From Clostridia bacterium (GTDB lineage Bacteria > Bacillota > Clostridia > Christensenellales > Aristaeellaceae): a DNA stretch of 64,000 nt. Positions 15,729 to 25,300 of the stretch are shown here, piece by piece. Position numbers and translations under genes: made by a program. The DNA lies in the NCBI GenBank assembly GCA_017501255.1, contig JAFVXE010000021.1:1-64000 (forward strand), in the 5' to 3' direction. Position 1 is the first letter of the stretch. Each line of letters opens with the position of its first letter. A model generated the notes under the pieces. The model saw only the letters and a program-made list of their open reading frames with translations, was not told the origin of the DNA and made no database searches.

Positions 15729-16208
15729 ATGGGGAGGGATCAGAATATGTCTTCAAATCCGAATCAGAGTCCCTTTGAAATCAGCAACGGCGAATTGATA
15801 AAATATCATGGCAATCAAGCTGTTGTACATGTACCGGATGGCGTAGTTCGCATTGGCGAAGGGGCATTCACTAAGCCTGTTACCTTTTTAGGCTATGGCG
15901 GTCCACCGCCGATGTGCTCATGGGACGGCATGGAAACCTCTGAGGCCAATGTGGGAACTCATGAAGAATTATATGGTTTTGAGTTTATTCGCGAGGTTTA
16001 TCTGCCCGCAAGCGTTGAGACGATTGGGGCGAATGCGTTCCGCAGCTGCGTTAATCTGGAGCGCATTCACATGCCCGGCCGTCTCCGCCATATCGGCACA
16101 CATGCTTTTGCCCGTTGCTACAGGCTAAAGCAGATTGAAGTGCCGGAGGATACGATAATTGAATATCAGGCATTCTTCATGTCAGGAACCTGTGTCATTC
16201 GCATATAA
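15729..16208 (+). CDS. Small BspA-type leucine-rich repeat protein
   Basis: A 159-residue protein with two or three BspA-like (LRR_5) repeats: VPDGVVRIGEGAF near residue 38, LPASVETIGANAFRSCVNLERIHMP and LRHIGTHAFARCYRLKQIEVP. There is no signal peptide, so unlike most BspA proteins it is probably intracellular. Two starts are possible: ATG 15729 (GAGGA upstream) and ATG 15747 (GGGAGGG upstream), giving 159 or 153 residues. It lies between an intact tRNA-Trp and a decayed tRNA-Trp copy, a position that suggests arrival or duplication along with the tRNA unit. Function is unknown; such repeats usually bind proteins. Confidence 0.82.
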   Translation: MGRDQNMSSNPNQSPFEISNGELIKYHGNQAVVHVPDGVVRIGEGAFTKPVTFLGYGGPPPMCSWDGMETSEANVGTHEELYGFEFIREVYLPASVETIGANAFRSCVNLERIHMPGRLRHIGTHAFARCYRLKQIEVPEDTIIEYQAFFMSGTCVIRI

Positions 16209-16250
16209 GTAGCGTTTGCTATCGCCGTTGGCGTGCGTAAACGCCCGTTG

Positions 16251-16299
16251 TGTGCTCACTAAACCTCTGTCGAGGGTTCGAATCCTTCTGTCCCTGCCA
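16251..16299 (+). pseudogene. Decayed third tRNA-Trp (3' half)
   Basis: From TGTGCTCACTAAACC onward this stretch aligns with the 3' half of the flanking tRNA-Trp genes: the T-arm GAGGGTTCGAATCCTTC and CTGCCA end are kept, with GTCCC in place of GCCCC in the acceptor. The anticodon loop and the whole 5' half are gone, so no functional tRNA can form. Confidence 0.75.
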
Positions 16300-16303
16300 A
16301 GAG

Positions 16304-16332
16304 AACCAGTTTCGCAAGAGACTGGTTTTTTT
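16304..16332 (+). terminator. Terminator copy after the decayed tRNA-Trp
   Basis: AACCAGT pairs with ACTGGTT across TTCGCAAGAG, followed by a run of T. It is nearly identical to the terminator of tRNA-Trp copy 1. Confidence 0.8.
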
Positions 16333-16352
16333 CTTTATTCAAATCAACCCAT

Positions 16353-16391
16353 AACAAACGGACGATTCCGAATTGGAACCGTCCGTTTGTT
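16353..16391. terminator. Terminator downstream of the NSS symporter
   Basis: AACAAACGGACG (16353-16364) pairs perfectly with CGTCCGTTTGTT (16380-16391), with an inner TTCC/GGAA pairing in the loop. Confidence 0.75.
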
Positions 16392-16426
16392 TCAGATCAT
16401 ATTTCGTTTGCTTTTCTCAAAGCAAA

Positions 16427-17776
16427 TTACGCCCAGGGGAAGGTTACCAGACCAACGATGTAGATCACGATGATGGCCACGGGAACCAGATAGCAGAAGA
16501 TGGGCTTCATCCAGTTCTTCACCTTCAGGCCCTTACCGGCATTGGCTTCAGTAAGGAAGTTATCCCAGCCCCAGCCGAAGCGCTTGCTGCAGCAGAAGAT
16601 GGCGAAGATGAGGGAGCCGATGGGCAGCAGGTTGTAGGATACGATGAAGTCCCACAGATCCAGCCAGGCAGTGCCTTCCGCAAAGGGCACGAAACCGGCG
16701 AATACGCTGTAGCCCAGAGCGGTGGTGGTGGAGGTGATGAACAGGCCGATGCCGCAGATGATGCAGCCCTTGGGACGGCTCCAACCAGTCATTTCACGCA
16801 CACAGGCCAGAATGTTTTCAAACACAGCCAGCACAGTGGACATAGCAGCGAATACCATGAACAGGAAGAAGATGGTACCCCACACACGACCACCCGCCAT
16901 GTTGCGGAACACGGTAGCCATGGTGTTGAAGAGCAAGCCAGGGCCAGCGCCCACTTCCAGATCATAGGTGAAGCAAGCGGGGAAGATAATCAAACCAGCG
17001 GTAATGGCAACGGCAGAGTCCAGAAGAATAACATTGATGGACTCGCTCATCAGGGAGCGTTCCTTGTCGATGTAGCTGCCGAAGATTGCCATGGAGCCAA
17101 TACCAAGGCTCAGGGTGAAGAATGCCTGATTCATGGCATTAACCACAACATTGGGAGTGATCTTCTTGAAATCGGGGACCAAATAGAAAGCCAAACCTTC
17201 CTTGGCACCATCCATGGTGATACTCTTGACGGCCAGACCGATCATCAGGAAGAGGAGGGCAACCATCATGTACTTGGTCACGCGCTCAAGGCCGCCCTGC
17301 AGCTTGAAGCTCAGCACCAGGAAGCCCAGCACGATGACGATACCCATGAAGATCATGTTGACACCAGGATTGCTGATCATAGCACCGAAGTTCAGTTCAG
17401 CTTCAGCAATCTGACCGGTGAGGAAACGGTAGAAGTAGTATACCATCCAGCCGGAAACCACGGTGTAGAAGGACATGAGGCAGACATTGCCAAAGAGTGC
17501 GAAGTAACCATGAATATGCCACTTCTGACCGGGCTTTTCCAACTTCTGATACATCTTGACGGGGCTTGCCTGAGAAGCACGGCCCATGGCGAATTCCATG
17601 ATCATAACCGGCAGACCCAGCAAGAGCAGGCACAGTGCATATACCAGCACAAAGCCGCCACCGCCGCCCTGACCAGCCATCCACGGGAACTTCCATACGT
17701 TGCCGCAGCCAATGGCACAACCAGCGCTCAGCAGAATGAAGCCAAGACGCGAGGATAGACGTTCACGATTTTCCAT
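16427..17776 (-). CDS. Neurotransmitter:sodium symporter (NSS) family transporter
   Basis: A 449-residue polytopic membrane protein of the LeuT-fold NSS family. The unwound first helix is clear (LSAGCAIGCGNVWKFPWMAGQGGGG), with about 11 further hydrophobic segments. NSS proteins import amino acids with Na+; bacterial members include the tryptophan transporter TnaT and the leucine transporter LeuT. The substrate cannot be read from the sequence. It is flanked by tRNA-Trp genes, which makes tryptophan a tempting guess but is not evidence. Highly biased codon use (CTG, GGC, AAG) suggests strong expression. No T-box or other leader is seen in the 153-bp region upstream. Confidence 0.94.
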   Translation of the reverse strand: MENRERLSSRLGFILLSAGCAIGCGNVWKFPWMAGQGGGGGFVLVYALCLLLLGLPVMIMEFAMGRASQASPVKMYQKLEKPGQKWHIHGYFALFGNVCLMSFYTVVSGWMVYYFYRFLTGQIAEAELNFGAMISNPGVNMIFMGIVIVLGFLVLSFKLQGGLERVTKYMMVALLFLMIGLAVKSITMDGAKEGLAFYLVPDFKKITPNVVVNAMNQAFFTLSLGIGSMAIFGSYIDKERSLMSESINVILLDSAVAITAGLIIFPACFTYDLEVGAGPGLLFNTMATVFRNMAGGRVWGTIFFLFMVFAAMSTVLAVFENILACVREMTGWSRPKGCIICGIGLFITSTTTALGYSVFAGFVPFAEGTAWLDLWDFIVSYNLLPIGSLIFAIFCCSKRFGWGWDNFLTEANAGKGLKVKNWMKPIFCYLVPVAIIVIYIVGLVTFPWA

Positions 17777-17887
17777 ATTCGATTCCCTCGTTTCTTTTTG
17801 AGTTTAGGGTAGTAACATTCTAACAGATGATTTCGGCAATGTCAAAAAATAGCCTGTTTATTTGTTGTATTTCTGCTGTTTTGACAA

Positions 17888-17916
17888 TTGACAAAACAAA
17901 GCAGAGAAAGTATAAT
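17888..17916 (+). promoter_or_regulatory. Promoter of tRNA-Trp copy 2
   Basis: TTGACA (17888-17893), a 17-base spacer and TATAAT (17911-17916); a second TTGACA lies at 17881. The promoter sequence differs from that of copy 1. Confidence 0.87.
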
Positions 17917-17929
17917 CGCATCTGCACGA

Positions 17930-18003
17930 AGGGGCATGGTGTAATGGTAACACGTGGGTCTCCAAAACCTTTGTTGAGGGTTCGAGTCCTTCTGCCCCTG
18001 CCA
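17930..18003 (+). tRNA. tRNA-Trp (anticodon CCA), copy 2
   Basis: Base-for-base identical to the tRNA at 15502-15575, including the mismatched outer anticodon-stem pair and encoded CCA. It has an independent promoter. Confidence 0.95.
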
Positions 18004-18008
18004 ATGAG

Positions 18009-18040
18009 CCAGTTTCGCAAGGGACTGGTTCTTTTCTTTT
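18009..18040 (+). terminator. Terminator of tRNA-Trp copy 2
   Basis: CCAGT pairs with ACTGG across TTTCGCAAGGG-type loop sequence, followed by TTCTTTTC. It is a diverged copy of the copy-1 terminator. Confidence 0.75.
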
Positions 18041-18063
18041 CCGTCTCGTTATGAGGTGAACAC

Positions 18064-18720
18064 ATGAACGAACCATTGCTCTTACAGGCACACCAGCTGC
18101 TGAATGGCTGTCCATTCAACTGGGCTTTTTGCGGCGGATACGCCATCGACTTATTTCTGAATCAAACCACAAGAAAACATGGCGATATTGATATCTGCGT
18201 TTTTGAAAACGACAGAGACAGAATCATCGTACATATGCGAAATGCAGGTTGGAATGTTTATCAGTTTCTGGGCGGCGGCAAAGTGCGGCATATACTACCC
18301 GGGGATGCAAGCGATTCCGGGCGCAATCTGATGTGTGTAAAAGAAAACTGTGCACTGGTGGACTTTTTCCCGTGTGATGAGCATCATACCTTTTGGTATG
18401 TATTTCACCATACAGGAATGGAAAAACTGGATTATCTCGAATTCCTGTTCAATCAGACGGACGGAAACGATCTGATCATCCATTCGGTACCCATGGCAAA
18501 GCGAGCAATGGAAAAGGCGATTCTGCACAATGGTGATCTCCCGTATCTGGCGCCCGAAATTGCGCTGTTGTACAAAGCTGCCAATGCAGAGCAGCCGGAA
18601 TATCAGCAGGATTATGAACGGTCTCTCCCCCATCTGAACAATGAACAAGCAGACTGGCTGCAAAGGAATCTCCAGATGCGCTATCCGCAGGGACATCGTT
18701 GGCTGAAAACCGTTCGCTGA
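18064..18720 (+). CDS. Nucleotidyltransferase-fold protein
   Basis: A 218-residue protein with a pol-beta-type nucleotidyltransferase motif at residues 24-44: GGYAIDLFLNQ, then TRKHGDIDI, which supplies the GG and the paired acidic residues (D41, D43). The pattern GGxAxDL...RxHxDxD is shared with aminoglycoside and lincosamide nucleotidyltransferases and with many uncharacterised relatives, so a resistance role should not be assumed. ATG 18064 follows GAGGTG at a suitable distance. It lies directly behind a tRNA gene. Confidence 0.78.
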   Translation: MNEPLLLQAHQLLNGCPFNWAFCGGYAIDLFLNQTTRKHGDIDICVFENDRDRIIVHMRNAGWNVYQFLGGGKVRHILPGDASDSGRNLMCVKENCALVDFFPCDEHHTFWYVFHHTGMEKLDYLEFLFNQTDGNDLIIHSVPMAKRAMEKAILHNGDLPYLAPEIALLYKAANAEQPEYQQDYERSLPHLNNEQADWLQRNLQMRYPQGHRWLKTVR

Positions 18721-18760
18721 CCACTTTTCCCCCCGTAATGATGTTCCATTTACAATGCAG

Positions 18761-18790
18761 TTGGCTCTTTTCTTTGCTTTGGTGTATACT
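18761..18790 (+). promoter_or_regulatory. Promoter of the small secreted protein gene
   Basis: TTGGCT (18761-18766), an 18-base spacer and TATACT (18785-18790), then AAAAGGAG at 18805-18812. Confidence 0.6.
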
Positions 18791-18818
18791 ATCATCCTCA
18801 CACCAAAAGGAGTGTTTT

Positions 18819-19334
18819 ATGAACCATTCCCCCCTTCGTTTTCTTGCCCTTTGCCTTGCAGCCTGTCTGCTGACCCTGCCCATGCTTTCCATTGCGGAAT
18901 CCGCTGGCTTCTCGCCAAATCAAACGGCTGTTTTTGAAGCTGTGAAGTGGAGCAATGATTTCCCCAAAAATGCGCAGTTGACAAACGCCATCGAATATTT
19001 GTGTAAAGTGGAAGGGCACCAGCTGCACCTTATGCTATTGCAGCTGACGCAGAACGAAACCATACTGTCTATTCAGGACAACAGCTCCACCCTGATGCTG
19101 ATTGATCTGGATGATGGAAACGCCATCACCTATACCAACTGCGTATGGCCGGAATCTTCGGATATTACCAGCAAAGAGGAAGCTCTGTATATGCTGTTTT
19201 CCTGCTGGGATTCCTTTACCCGCGGCTATAATCCCATTATCTTTGCGGATCATGAGATCATCTATCCCCTGAGCGCAGAGGAGATCGCTGCGATAAACAC
19301 CGCTTTGGCTGCTCATTTTGCAAAGCCTGAATAA
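18819..19334 (+). CDS. Small secreted protein of unknown function
   Basis: A 171-residue protein with a typical signal peptide (MNHSPLRFLALCLAACLLTL, cleavage likely after IAES near residue 28). The mature part of about 140 residues has no recognised domain and is mildly acidic. ATG 18819 is chosen because AAAAGGAG precedes it and the signal peptide begins there. It has its own promoter and terminator, so it is a single-gene unit. Function unknown. Confidence 0.8.
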   Translation: MNHSPLRFLALCLAACLLTLPMLSIAESAGFSPNQTAVFEAVKWSNDFPKNAQLTNAIEYLCKVEGHQLHLMLLQLTQNETILSIQDNSSTLMLIDLDDGNAITYTNCVWPESSDITSKEEALYMLFSCWDSFTRGYNPIIFADHEIIYPLSAEEIAAINTALAAHFAKPE

Positions 19335-19352
19335 GCATCAAATCGCATAAAC

Positions 19353-19392
19353 AAACCACACGCCGAGCCTGCTGCCAGCGTGTGGTTTTCTG
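19353..19392. terminator. Terminator between the secreted protein and cca
   Basis: AAACCACACGC pairs with GCGTGTGGTTT (19353-19388), followed by T-rich sequence. Confidence 0.82.
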
Positions 19393-19399
19393 TTTTCTT

Positions 19400-20755
19400 T
19401 CAATGTTTTTCCGTTTCTTTCAGCCAGGCCAGGGTCTGCGTAAGCGCTGTTTCCTTGTCAAGTCCGCTCAGATGCAGCTTATGCGCATAAGCAAGTGCCT
19501 GTCCCATCTGCTTTCCGGGACATATACCGGCAGCGATCAGATCCTCGCCCTTCACTTCCGGCTGTTCCATCAGTACTTGGTATCGTTTCAGCATTTCCTG
19601 CAGTTTTTCGGCAATAGGGGCATAATCATCCTGAAAGCCGCCTCTGCCGCAATGGTCCGCCTGCGCCAACTGCAGCAAATCGGATGGTTCCACAGCTTCA
19701 TCCAGCAGCTTCATATAGGCTTTCACGCCGGACTTCATATGTACCAGCGCATTGGGGCGCATATGGAGAAGCACCATATTTTCCACATACCTGGTCAGCC
19801 GTACCTCACGGCTCATGCGGCCGATCAGCTTTGATGCCAGCGCAATACCTGCCTGCTCGTGCCCGAAAGAACGAATACGCCCTTCGATGGTTTTGGTGGT
19901 CTCTGGCTTGCCGAAATCATGGCAAAGAGCAGCCAGCATCAGGCCCCGGGGATACACTGCCCCCGCCCTGAGGGTTGCCGCCTGATCCAGTACCATCATG
20001 GTGTGGGTATACACATCCCCCTCCGGATGAAAACGGGCCTCCTGCTCAACACCAATCAGCGCCTCTACTTCCGGGAACCAATAGGACAACTGGTTCATCT
20101 GGCGGAGCACATCAAAGAAAATGGATGGTTTTTCCGCTTTCAGCAGCGCTTTGTTCAACTCCTCCATAATCCGCTCGCCAGCCAAGGCAGACAGATCCAT
20201 TTCTTTGCACAAAGCAATGGTTTCAGGTGCCAGCTGATAGGCAAACCGGGCGGCAAACTGCGCTGCCCGCAGCACCCGCAGGGGATCTTCGCCAAAGGAG
20301 TCATCGTTCACATGACGGATCATGCCCTTTCGCAGATCCTCTTTGCCGCCAAAGTGATCGATCACCTCGCCGGTGAGTACATCCTGCATCATGGCATTGA
20401 TGGTGAAATCCCGCCGCCTGGCCGCCTTTTCTGTTCCCAGAAAAGGATCCACAAACACGGTAAAATCCTTGTGTCCTCTGCCTGTATTGGTTTCGCTGCG
20501 GGGCATGGCAATATCCAGATCATAGTGCCGCAGACCGTATACACCAAAGCTGACCCCCATGGTGGTTCTTTCCCCCAGGGTATCCAACACGGCTTCCAAC
20601 TGGTCAGGCGTCAAGCCGTGAACCTCCACATCCACATCCTTGCTTTCCTGCCCCATCAACCGATCTCTGACAAAGCCGCCCACAAAATAGGCTCTGCCGC
20701 CAGTTTGCGCCACCGCTTGCGCCAAGCGATGGGCCATTTCAAGATCTTTATTCAT
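19400..20755 (-). CDS. cca: CCA-adding / poly(A) polymerase family nucleotidyltransferase with HD domain
   Basis: A 451-residue protein from ATG 20755, chosen because GGGAGGG lies 6 bases upstream. The class II nucleotidyltransferase head has AYFVGGFVRD and the catalytic pair in DVDVEV, then RRRDFTINAMM and the RNA-binding region (DPLRVLRAAQFAARF). A C-terminal HD domain (ALCHDFGKPETT, near residue 270) follows. Family members add or repair the CCA end of tRNAs. Because tRNA-Leu, tRNA-Ala and tRNA-Trp here encode CCA, its main job would be repair. It lies downstream of the VTC operon, separated by a hairpin. Confidence 0.93.
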   Translation of the reverse strand: MNKDLEMAHRLAQAVAQTGGRAYFVGGFVRDRLMGQESKDVDVEVHGLTPDQLEAVLDTLGERTTMGVSFGVYGLRHYDLDIAMPRSETNTGRGHKDFTVFVDPFLGTEKAARRRDFTINAMMQDVLTGEVIDHFGGKEDLRKGMIRHVNDDSFGEDPLRVLRAAQFAARFAYQLAPETIALCKEMDLSALAGERIMEELNKALLKAEKPSIFFDVLRQMNQLSYWFPEVEALIGVEQEARFHPEGDVYTHTMMVLDQAATLRAGAVYPRGLMLAALCHDFGKPETTKTIEGRIRSFGHEQAGIALASKLIGRMSREVRLTRYVENMVLLHMRPNALVHMKSGVKAYMKLLDEAVEPSDLLQLAQADHCGRGGFQDDYAPIAEKLQEMLKRYQVLMEQPEVKGEDLIAAGICPGKQMGQALAYAHKLHLSGLDKETALTQTLAWLKETEKH

Positions 20756-20795
20756 AAGCACCCTCCCGTGAAGGTTTTCTCAAGATAAATCAAGC

Positions 20796-20823
20796 GGCGA
20801 AACCGGCTGCCACCGGTCTCGCC
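20796..20823 (-). terminator. Hairpin after the VTC-domain gene
   Basis: GGCGAAACCGG (20796-20806) and CCGGTCTCGCC (20813-20823) pair with one mismatch. On the minus strand it is followed only by GCTTGATTT, so termination may be partial and cca partly co-transcribed. Confidence 0.5.
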
Positions 20824-20832
20824 ACGTGAATA

Positions 20833-21537
20833 TTACTCAAAGTTTTCAAAGCGTCTGCACCAGACATATTTGGAAATGGCGCTGTTCTGTGCACTGTGCA
20901 CATGGCTGCACAGAATATCCCGGATGTATGGCGGCAGGCAGCGGTTGAACTTGACCTCCAGAATCATCTCGCCATGGTCGAAGGGAGAAATGGTGGGCAC
21001 ATATGGGTTGAACATATCCACAGAATTCAGGCCGGTGTGAAGCTGCTTGTCAAAAGTAATGCGAACCTCCTCGGCGGGATGCAGATAGGCTTCCCGCACA
21101 TAGTCCACAATTACCGCCGGACGAAGCAAATGCAGCTTCATCTCCCGATACACATCCCTCAGAAGGCCGCTGCGGGTTCGCTCAAGTCCAGTAGGGTCAC
21201 CGGCGATGAGCTGCTCTGCCAGCAGCTTGGGGATGGGCGTGGAACGCTTGGAGATCATGGATCCCACCTTGGTTTTGCACTCCATGCGAATGAACTTATC
21301 CGAGAAATTATAGATACGGATCCGGTACTTGTCACGATTCTTCACGCCGTCCAGCTTATCCACCAGCGCATCATTAAAGAAGGTATCAAAGTACAGGGAA
21401 CGGATATGATACTCGTTGTTTTCATCGCCGTTGGGGTCTCGTTCCAGCGTGCGATCCAGCACACGGGAAAGCACCTGATATTCCAGCGGCGTGATGAAAT
21501 ACTTGAGTTCATGCCGAAGGGGTACGGAAATACTCAT
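20833..21537 (-). CDS. VTC-domain (polyphosphate polymerase-like) protein
   Basis: A 234-residue protein consisting of one VTC tunnel-fold domain. Features are RHELKYFI at the start, the basic strands DKYRIRIYNFSD and RMECKTKVGSMISKRSTPI, VDYVREAY and the acidic strand EMILEVKFNRCLPPYI. In yeast the Vtc4 domain makes polyphosphate from ATP; the Arg/Lys and Glu residues lining the tunnel appear kept, so polyphosphate synthesis is plausible. It follows a DUF4956 membrane protein (23 bp gap) and a CotH-kinase protein, a recurrent three-gene arrangement in bacteria. The membrane partner could anchor or channel the product; that is inference. Confidence 0.88.
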   Translation of the reverse strand: MSISVPLRHELKYFITPLEYQVLSRVLDRTLERDPNGDENNEYHIRSLYFDTFFNDALVDKLDGVKNRDKYRIRIYNFSDKFIRMECKTKVGSMISKRSTPIPKLLAEQLIAGDPTGLERTRSGLLRDVYREMKLHLLRPAVIVDYVREAYLHPAEEVRITFDKQLHTGLNSVDMFNPYVPTISPFDHGEMILEVKFNRCLPPYIRDILCSHVHSAQNSAISKYVWCRRFENFE

Positions 21538-21560
21538 GCTTCTGTCCTTCCCTCAGGGCG

Positions 21561-22256
21561 TTATGCGCCCACTTCGCTCTGGCAGGCCACCAGCGTGGCA
21601 TCGTGCACGCCTTCGATATCCAGCATACGGGTTACCACTTCGTGGCGCTCGTTGAGACGGATTTCATAGGTCATTTCGGCACCGGCACGGGTCAGGGTCT
21701 TGGAGCGGAGCTTGTGGCTCTTGACGCAGCGCTGGAGCTCGGTGGTGATGGCGCCCTCGCAGTACTCGTCATAATGGAGCACCAGCAGATAAGCATTGGG
21801 GGCGGTCAGCTTTGCAAAAGTCAGCACAAACAGCAGCACAGAGATGCACAGCACCACGATGACGGCGATCAGGTACAGGCCAGCGCCCAGCAAAATGCCC
21901 ATGGTCAGCGCCCAGAACATATAGGCAGTATCCAGGGGATCCTTGATAGCCGTACGGAAACGAACGATGGACAAAGCACCCACCATGCCCATGGACAGAG
22001 CGATGTCATTCTTGATACACATAACCACAGGGGTGGTGATCAAGGTGAGCATGATCAGGGTCATGGTGAAGGAGGGGCTGTAGAGAACGCCACGGTAGGT
22101 TTTGCGGTACACGATGGCGATGATGATACCAATGATGAAGCCCAGACCCAGCGCCATGAACAGGTCGGAGGGAACGATGGACTTAAACTGAGCAGCAAGA
22201 CCGGTGGAATTGAGGGCCGTGCTGGTGATGGCGGTGGTGGTAAGCAGAGAGGTCAT
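21561..22256 (-). CDS. DUF4956 membrane protein
   Basis: A 231-residue protein with four predicted membrane segments (about residues 30-48, 60-80, 90-110 and 120-145), followed by a soluble C-terminal domain of about 85 residues ending DIEGVHDATLVACQSEVGA. The conserved segment GALSIVRFRTAIKDPLDTAYMFWAL between the middle helices is the DUF4956 hallmark. Function is unknown, but it regularly sits beside VTC-domain genes and is proposed to work with them at the membrane. AGGAGG precedes ATG 22256. Strong codon bias suggests good expression. Confidence 0.88.
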   Translation of the reverse strand: MTSLLTTTAITSTALNSTGLAAQFKSIVPSDLFMALGLGFIIGIIIAIVYRKTYRGVLYSPSFTMTLIMLTLITTPVVMCIKNDIALSMGMVGALSIVRFRTAIKDPLDTAYMFWALTMGILLGAGLYLIAVIVVLCISVLLFVLTFAKLTAPNAYLLVLHYDEYCEGAITTELQRCVKSHKLRSKTLTRAGAEMTYEIRLNERHEVVTRMLDIEGVHDATLVACQSEVGA

Positions 22257-22322
22257 AGGGATAGCTCCTCCTTTGTGGTGATGCTGTGTGCATAGTAGTG
22301 TATTTTCCGGGATTTGTCAACC

Positions 22323-25300
22323 TCAGCTCCACTTCTTGCCTTCGGTGTAAGTGGCATCCTCCGGCAATTCCGGCTTGGGGCCAAAGAAGAGCAGCATTTG
22401 GTCGTCGGTCAGTTCCAGGCGTTCCTGCACCATTTCATAGAAATAGGTAGGACGCTTTTTCAGTGTATTTTTCAGGCGGGTAATACGGGTATTCCAGTAC
22501 CGCAGCGCACCTTCCGGCGTGGTGGGGTTATCCGCCATGATGGCTTTATCCGTATCTTCTGCCCAGCGGGCGAAATGCAGGGGCATCTCCGGTTCCAGAA
22601 TGGCAACCATCTTGTCCAACTCGGCAATCATCGTATCCGTGGTCAAGAACTGATAAATCTCGCCCAGACGGGTGAGGAACTTCACCTTCATCTCGTCGTT
22701 TTCCAGCAACTTTCGGATGAGCGTGTTATTGATTCGCTGCTGACCTGCGCCTTCCGGCTTCAGATAACTGGTCACGCTGTCAAAGCCGCTGTTGAACAGA
22801 CCATAGTCAAGGTCATAGATGATCCAGCGCCATTTGGCGCCTTCTTCCTTGAGCTTGTAAAAACGGATGTTACCGGGGTCGGAGTTGCCAAAGAACATCT
22901 CAAAGGCCATGTAGTCGAAGTAGTTGTCTACATCGATATTATCAAGGATATATTGCAGGTCTTCTTCGCTTTCCCCGGGTGAGGATTCCTCCACCCGCTC
23001 AATCATATTGCGGTATTCCTTGCTGGAACCCCATACCACAGTTCGACCGCTGGCCTCCAGAATATCCATATTGTCTGCTTCTTCCAGCGAGAGCCCTTCA
23101 TGCTGTGCCACAAAATAGCGGTCTACACGTTCACGCATATTGTAGTGGCCCCAGTAGGTGCCGTTCAGATAAACAGCCACCGGTTTCCATGCCTGATAAA
23201 TCAGTGTGGATGGTGTATCCGTGTATTCATTGAAGCAGGTGATCAACCGATCCTGAAAACCATCAATCAGTCGTGTCCAGGCGTTATCGTTGCCGGAAAT
23301 ACGGAGCACGAAGCTCTTATACTGGGTGAAGGGGCGATCTTCAAACAAAGCGGCTTCAAAGTATTTGTTGCCATATTTTGCTTTGGCGCGGATTTTGAAG
23401 GACTTCTGCGGCATATCCAGACTGTACTGACCCTGCAAGCTGAAATCCACCGCCTGACTGACCAGCTGGGTGCCGTCCTTTTCGTAGATCTCAATATGGC
23501 CTTCATGGGGTTCCTTGCCGTAGGTACGGTAGTTAGGATCAGAGCCATCCAACTTTTCGAAGGGAATCTTTTCTTTCTTCAGCTCTCCGCCCGTAGAAAG
23601 CATACCTGTTTCTTCGTTCCACAGCACATCAGGATCTGCCACCAGACTGACCACCGGGAAGGCATGGTACAGATTCATCATGTAGGACTGGGTAATTACC
23701 TCGCTGGGCTGCAATTTGCCAGTGGGGTCAAAAGCCCGTGCCCGGAGAACCGTCACATGGGACAGATCAAAAATGGTACCGGGTTCATAACGGGAGCCGT
23801 TTTCCTGAGTGGGAATGGAACCATCCATGGTATAGTACACATGGGAGTTGGCAGGAATGGAAATGGTCACCTGCACATTGCCTTTATATTCACCGCCGGG
23901 AAGTGAAAACGACGGAGTGCTTACATAGCCATAGTAGCCCGATTGATTGGCTGCACCGGGCGTTGGAGCATCATAATAGAAAAAGCCGTTGTTACCGAGG
24001 GTTCTGCCGTAGCTGTGGTCGGTAGGAATCATCGAAAGCGGAATACGATCCAGCACTCGACCGGTGGGATCGCAGAAGGTGATGGTTTCGCCGCCGTTGC
24101 GGCTGAGGCTGAAATTGGTATGATATTCCGTGGTGGTGCTGAGCTGTGGCTGGGAATCCAGATAGACAATCATATATTCGCCCGGTTCAATCTTCGCCCA
24201 CTGGGGAAACTGCCAGCGGCGGGGGCGACCCAGATTATCGCTGAGACCGAAGCCGTAAAGGTCAACGGTCTCAGCGCCGACATTATACAGTTCTACATAG
24301 TCCGTCAGGGCAGCGCCCTCCCCCACTGCGATCACATCGTTGGAGGCCAGCACTTCACTGATGATAACGCCGCTGTAGTTATAGGCACGAAACAGCTCGT
24401 CCGCCTTGGCCTGACCAGCGGCATCATTGCTCTGGCCGGGAGTGGTCAGCTGGAACTGCACCATTTCGCCCGCATCCGTGCGCCCCACGGAATAATCCTC
24501 CGGCACGTTTTCGATGGTGAAACGATCCACCATACGGCCGTAGGTATCGCTGAGCACCAACGTTTCCATCTCGGCGCTGATGGAGAAATTGGTATGCGGG
24601 ATCCCGTTCTGCTGAAGGGTATCCTTGCCGCTGCAAAATACCAGATAATATCCGCCGGCAGGTATGACAGCAGATTCCGGGAAACGCCATTTGAGAGGCT
24701 TGTTTTCCTTATCACTCAGATAATAATTGCCCAGATTGATGGGTTGGGTGCCGTTGTTGCGGATCTCGATCCAATCAACGATTTGCCCATCCTGATCCGG
24801 AATACCGATTTTGGGATCGGGGCAGACCTCGTTGATCACCAAAATGCCGCCCTCGGTCACATTGGCAGAACGATACGCCAAAAAGCCCTCATGGGTGTTT
24901 TCATACCCGGGGCTGTAATAGCTGGTGGTTTCATACTGCTTGGCACCAAACGCATCCACACCGGTGAGCACATAGCTGTTATCTGCCGTCATGGTGGGAA
25001 TCACCATATCATCAATCAGGTACATATCCGGATCATACATATATACATGGACACCAGCAGAGGACAGCTTGAACTTGCCGTGGAAGGGACGGGTGGGATC
25101 CAGCTGATAGCTGTCGGAACAATAGACGATGACCCTCTCCCCTGCTTTGAGCATATAACTGGGGAAATAGAAAGAGATACGGTCTGACCGGCTGGTGAGC
25201 ATCACACCCTCCAGATCCAGATCTTCGCCTGTTCCGTTGTAGATTTCCAGCCAGTCGTAAAACTCGCCGTTTTCATCCGGCACAGCAGAGGAATTGGCAG

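Noticed and set aside
16205..16299. A third functional tRNA
   Set aside because: Only the 3' half matches; no acceptor partner, D-arm or anticodon loop can be formed.
17777..17929. T-box or other tryptophan-sensing leader for the NSS symporter
   Set aside because: No T-box sequence, specifier stem or attenuator hairpin is visible upstream of the gene.
18064..18720. Antibiotic-resistance nucleotidyltransferase
   Set aside because: The motif is shared by many non-resistance relatives, and there is no mobile context or close match that I can name.
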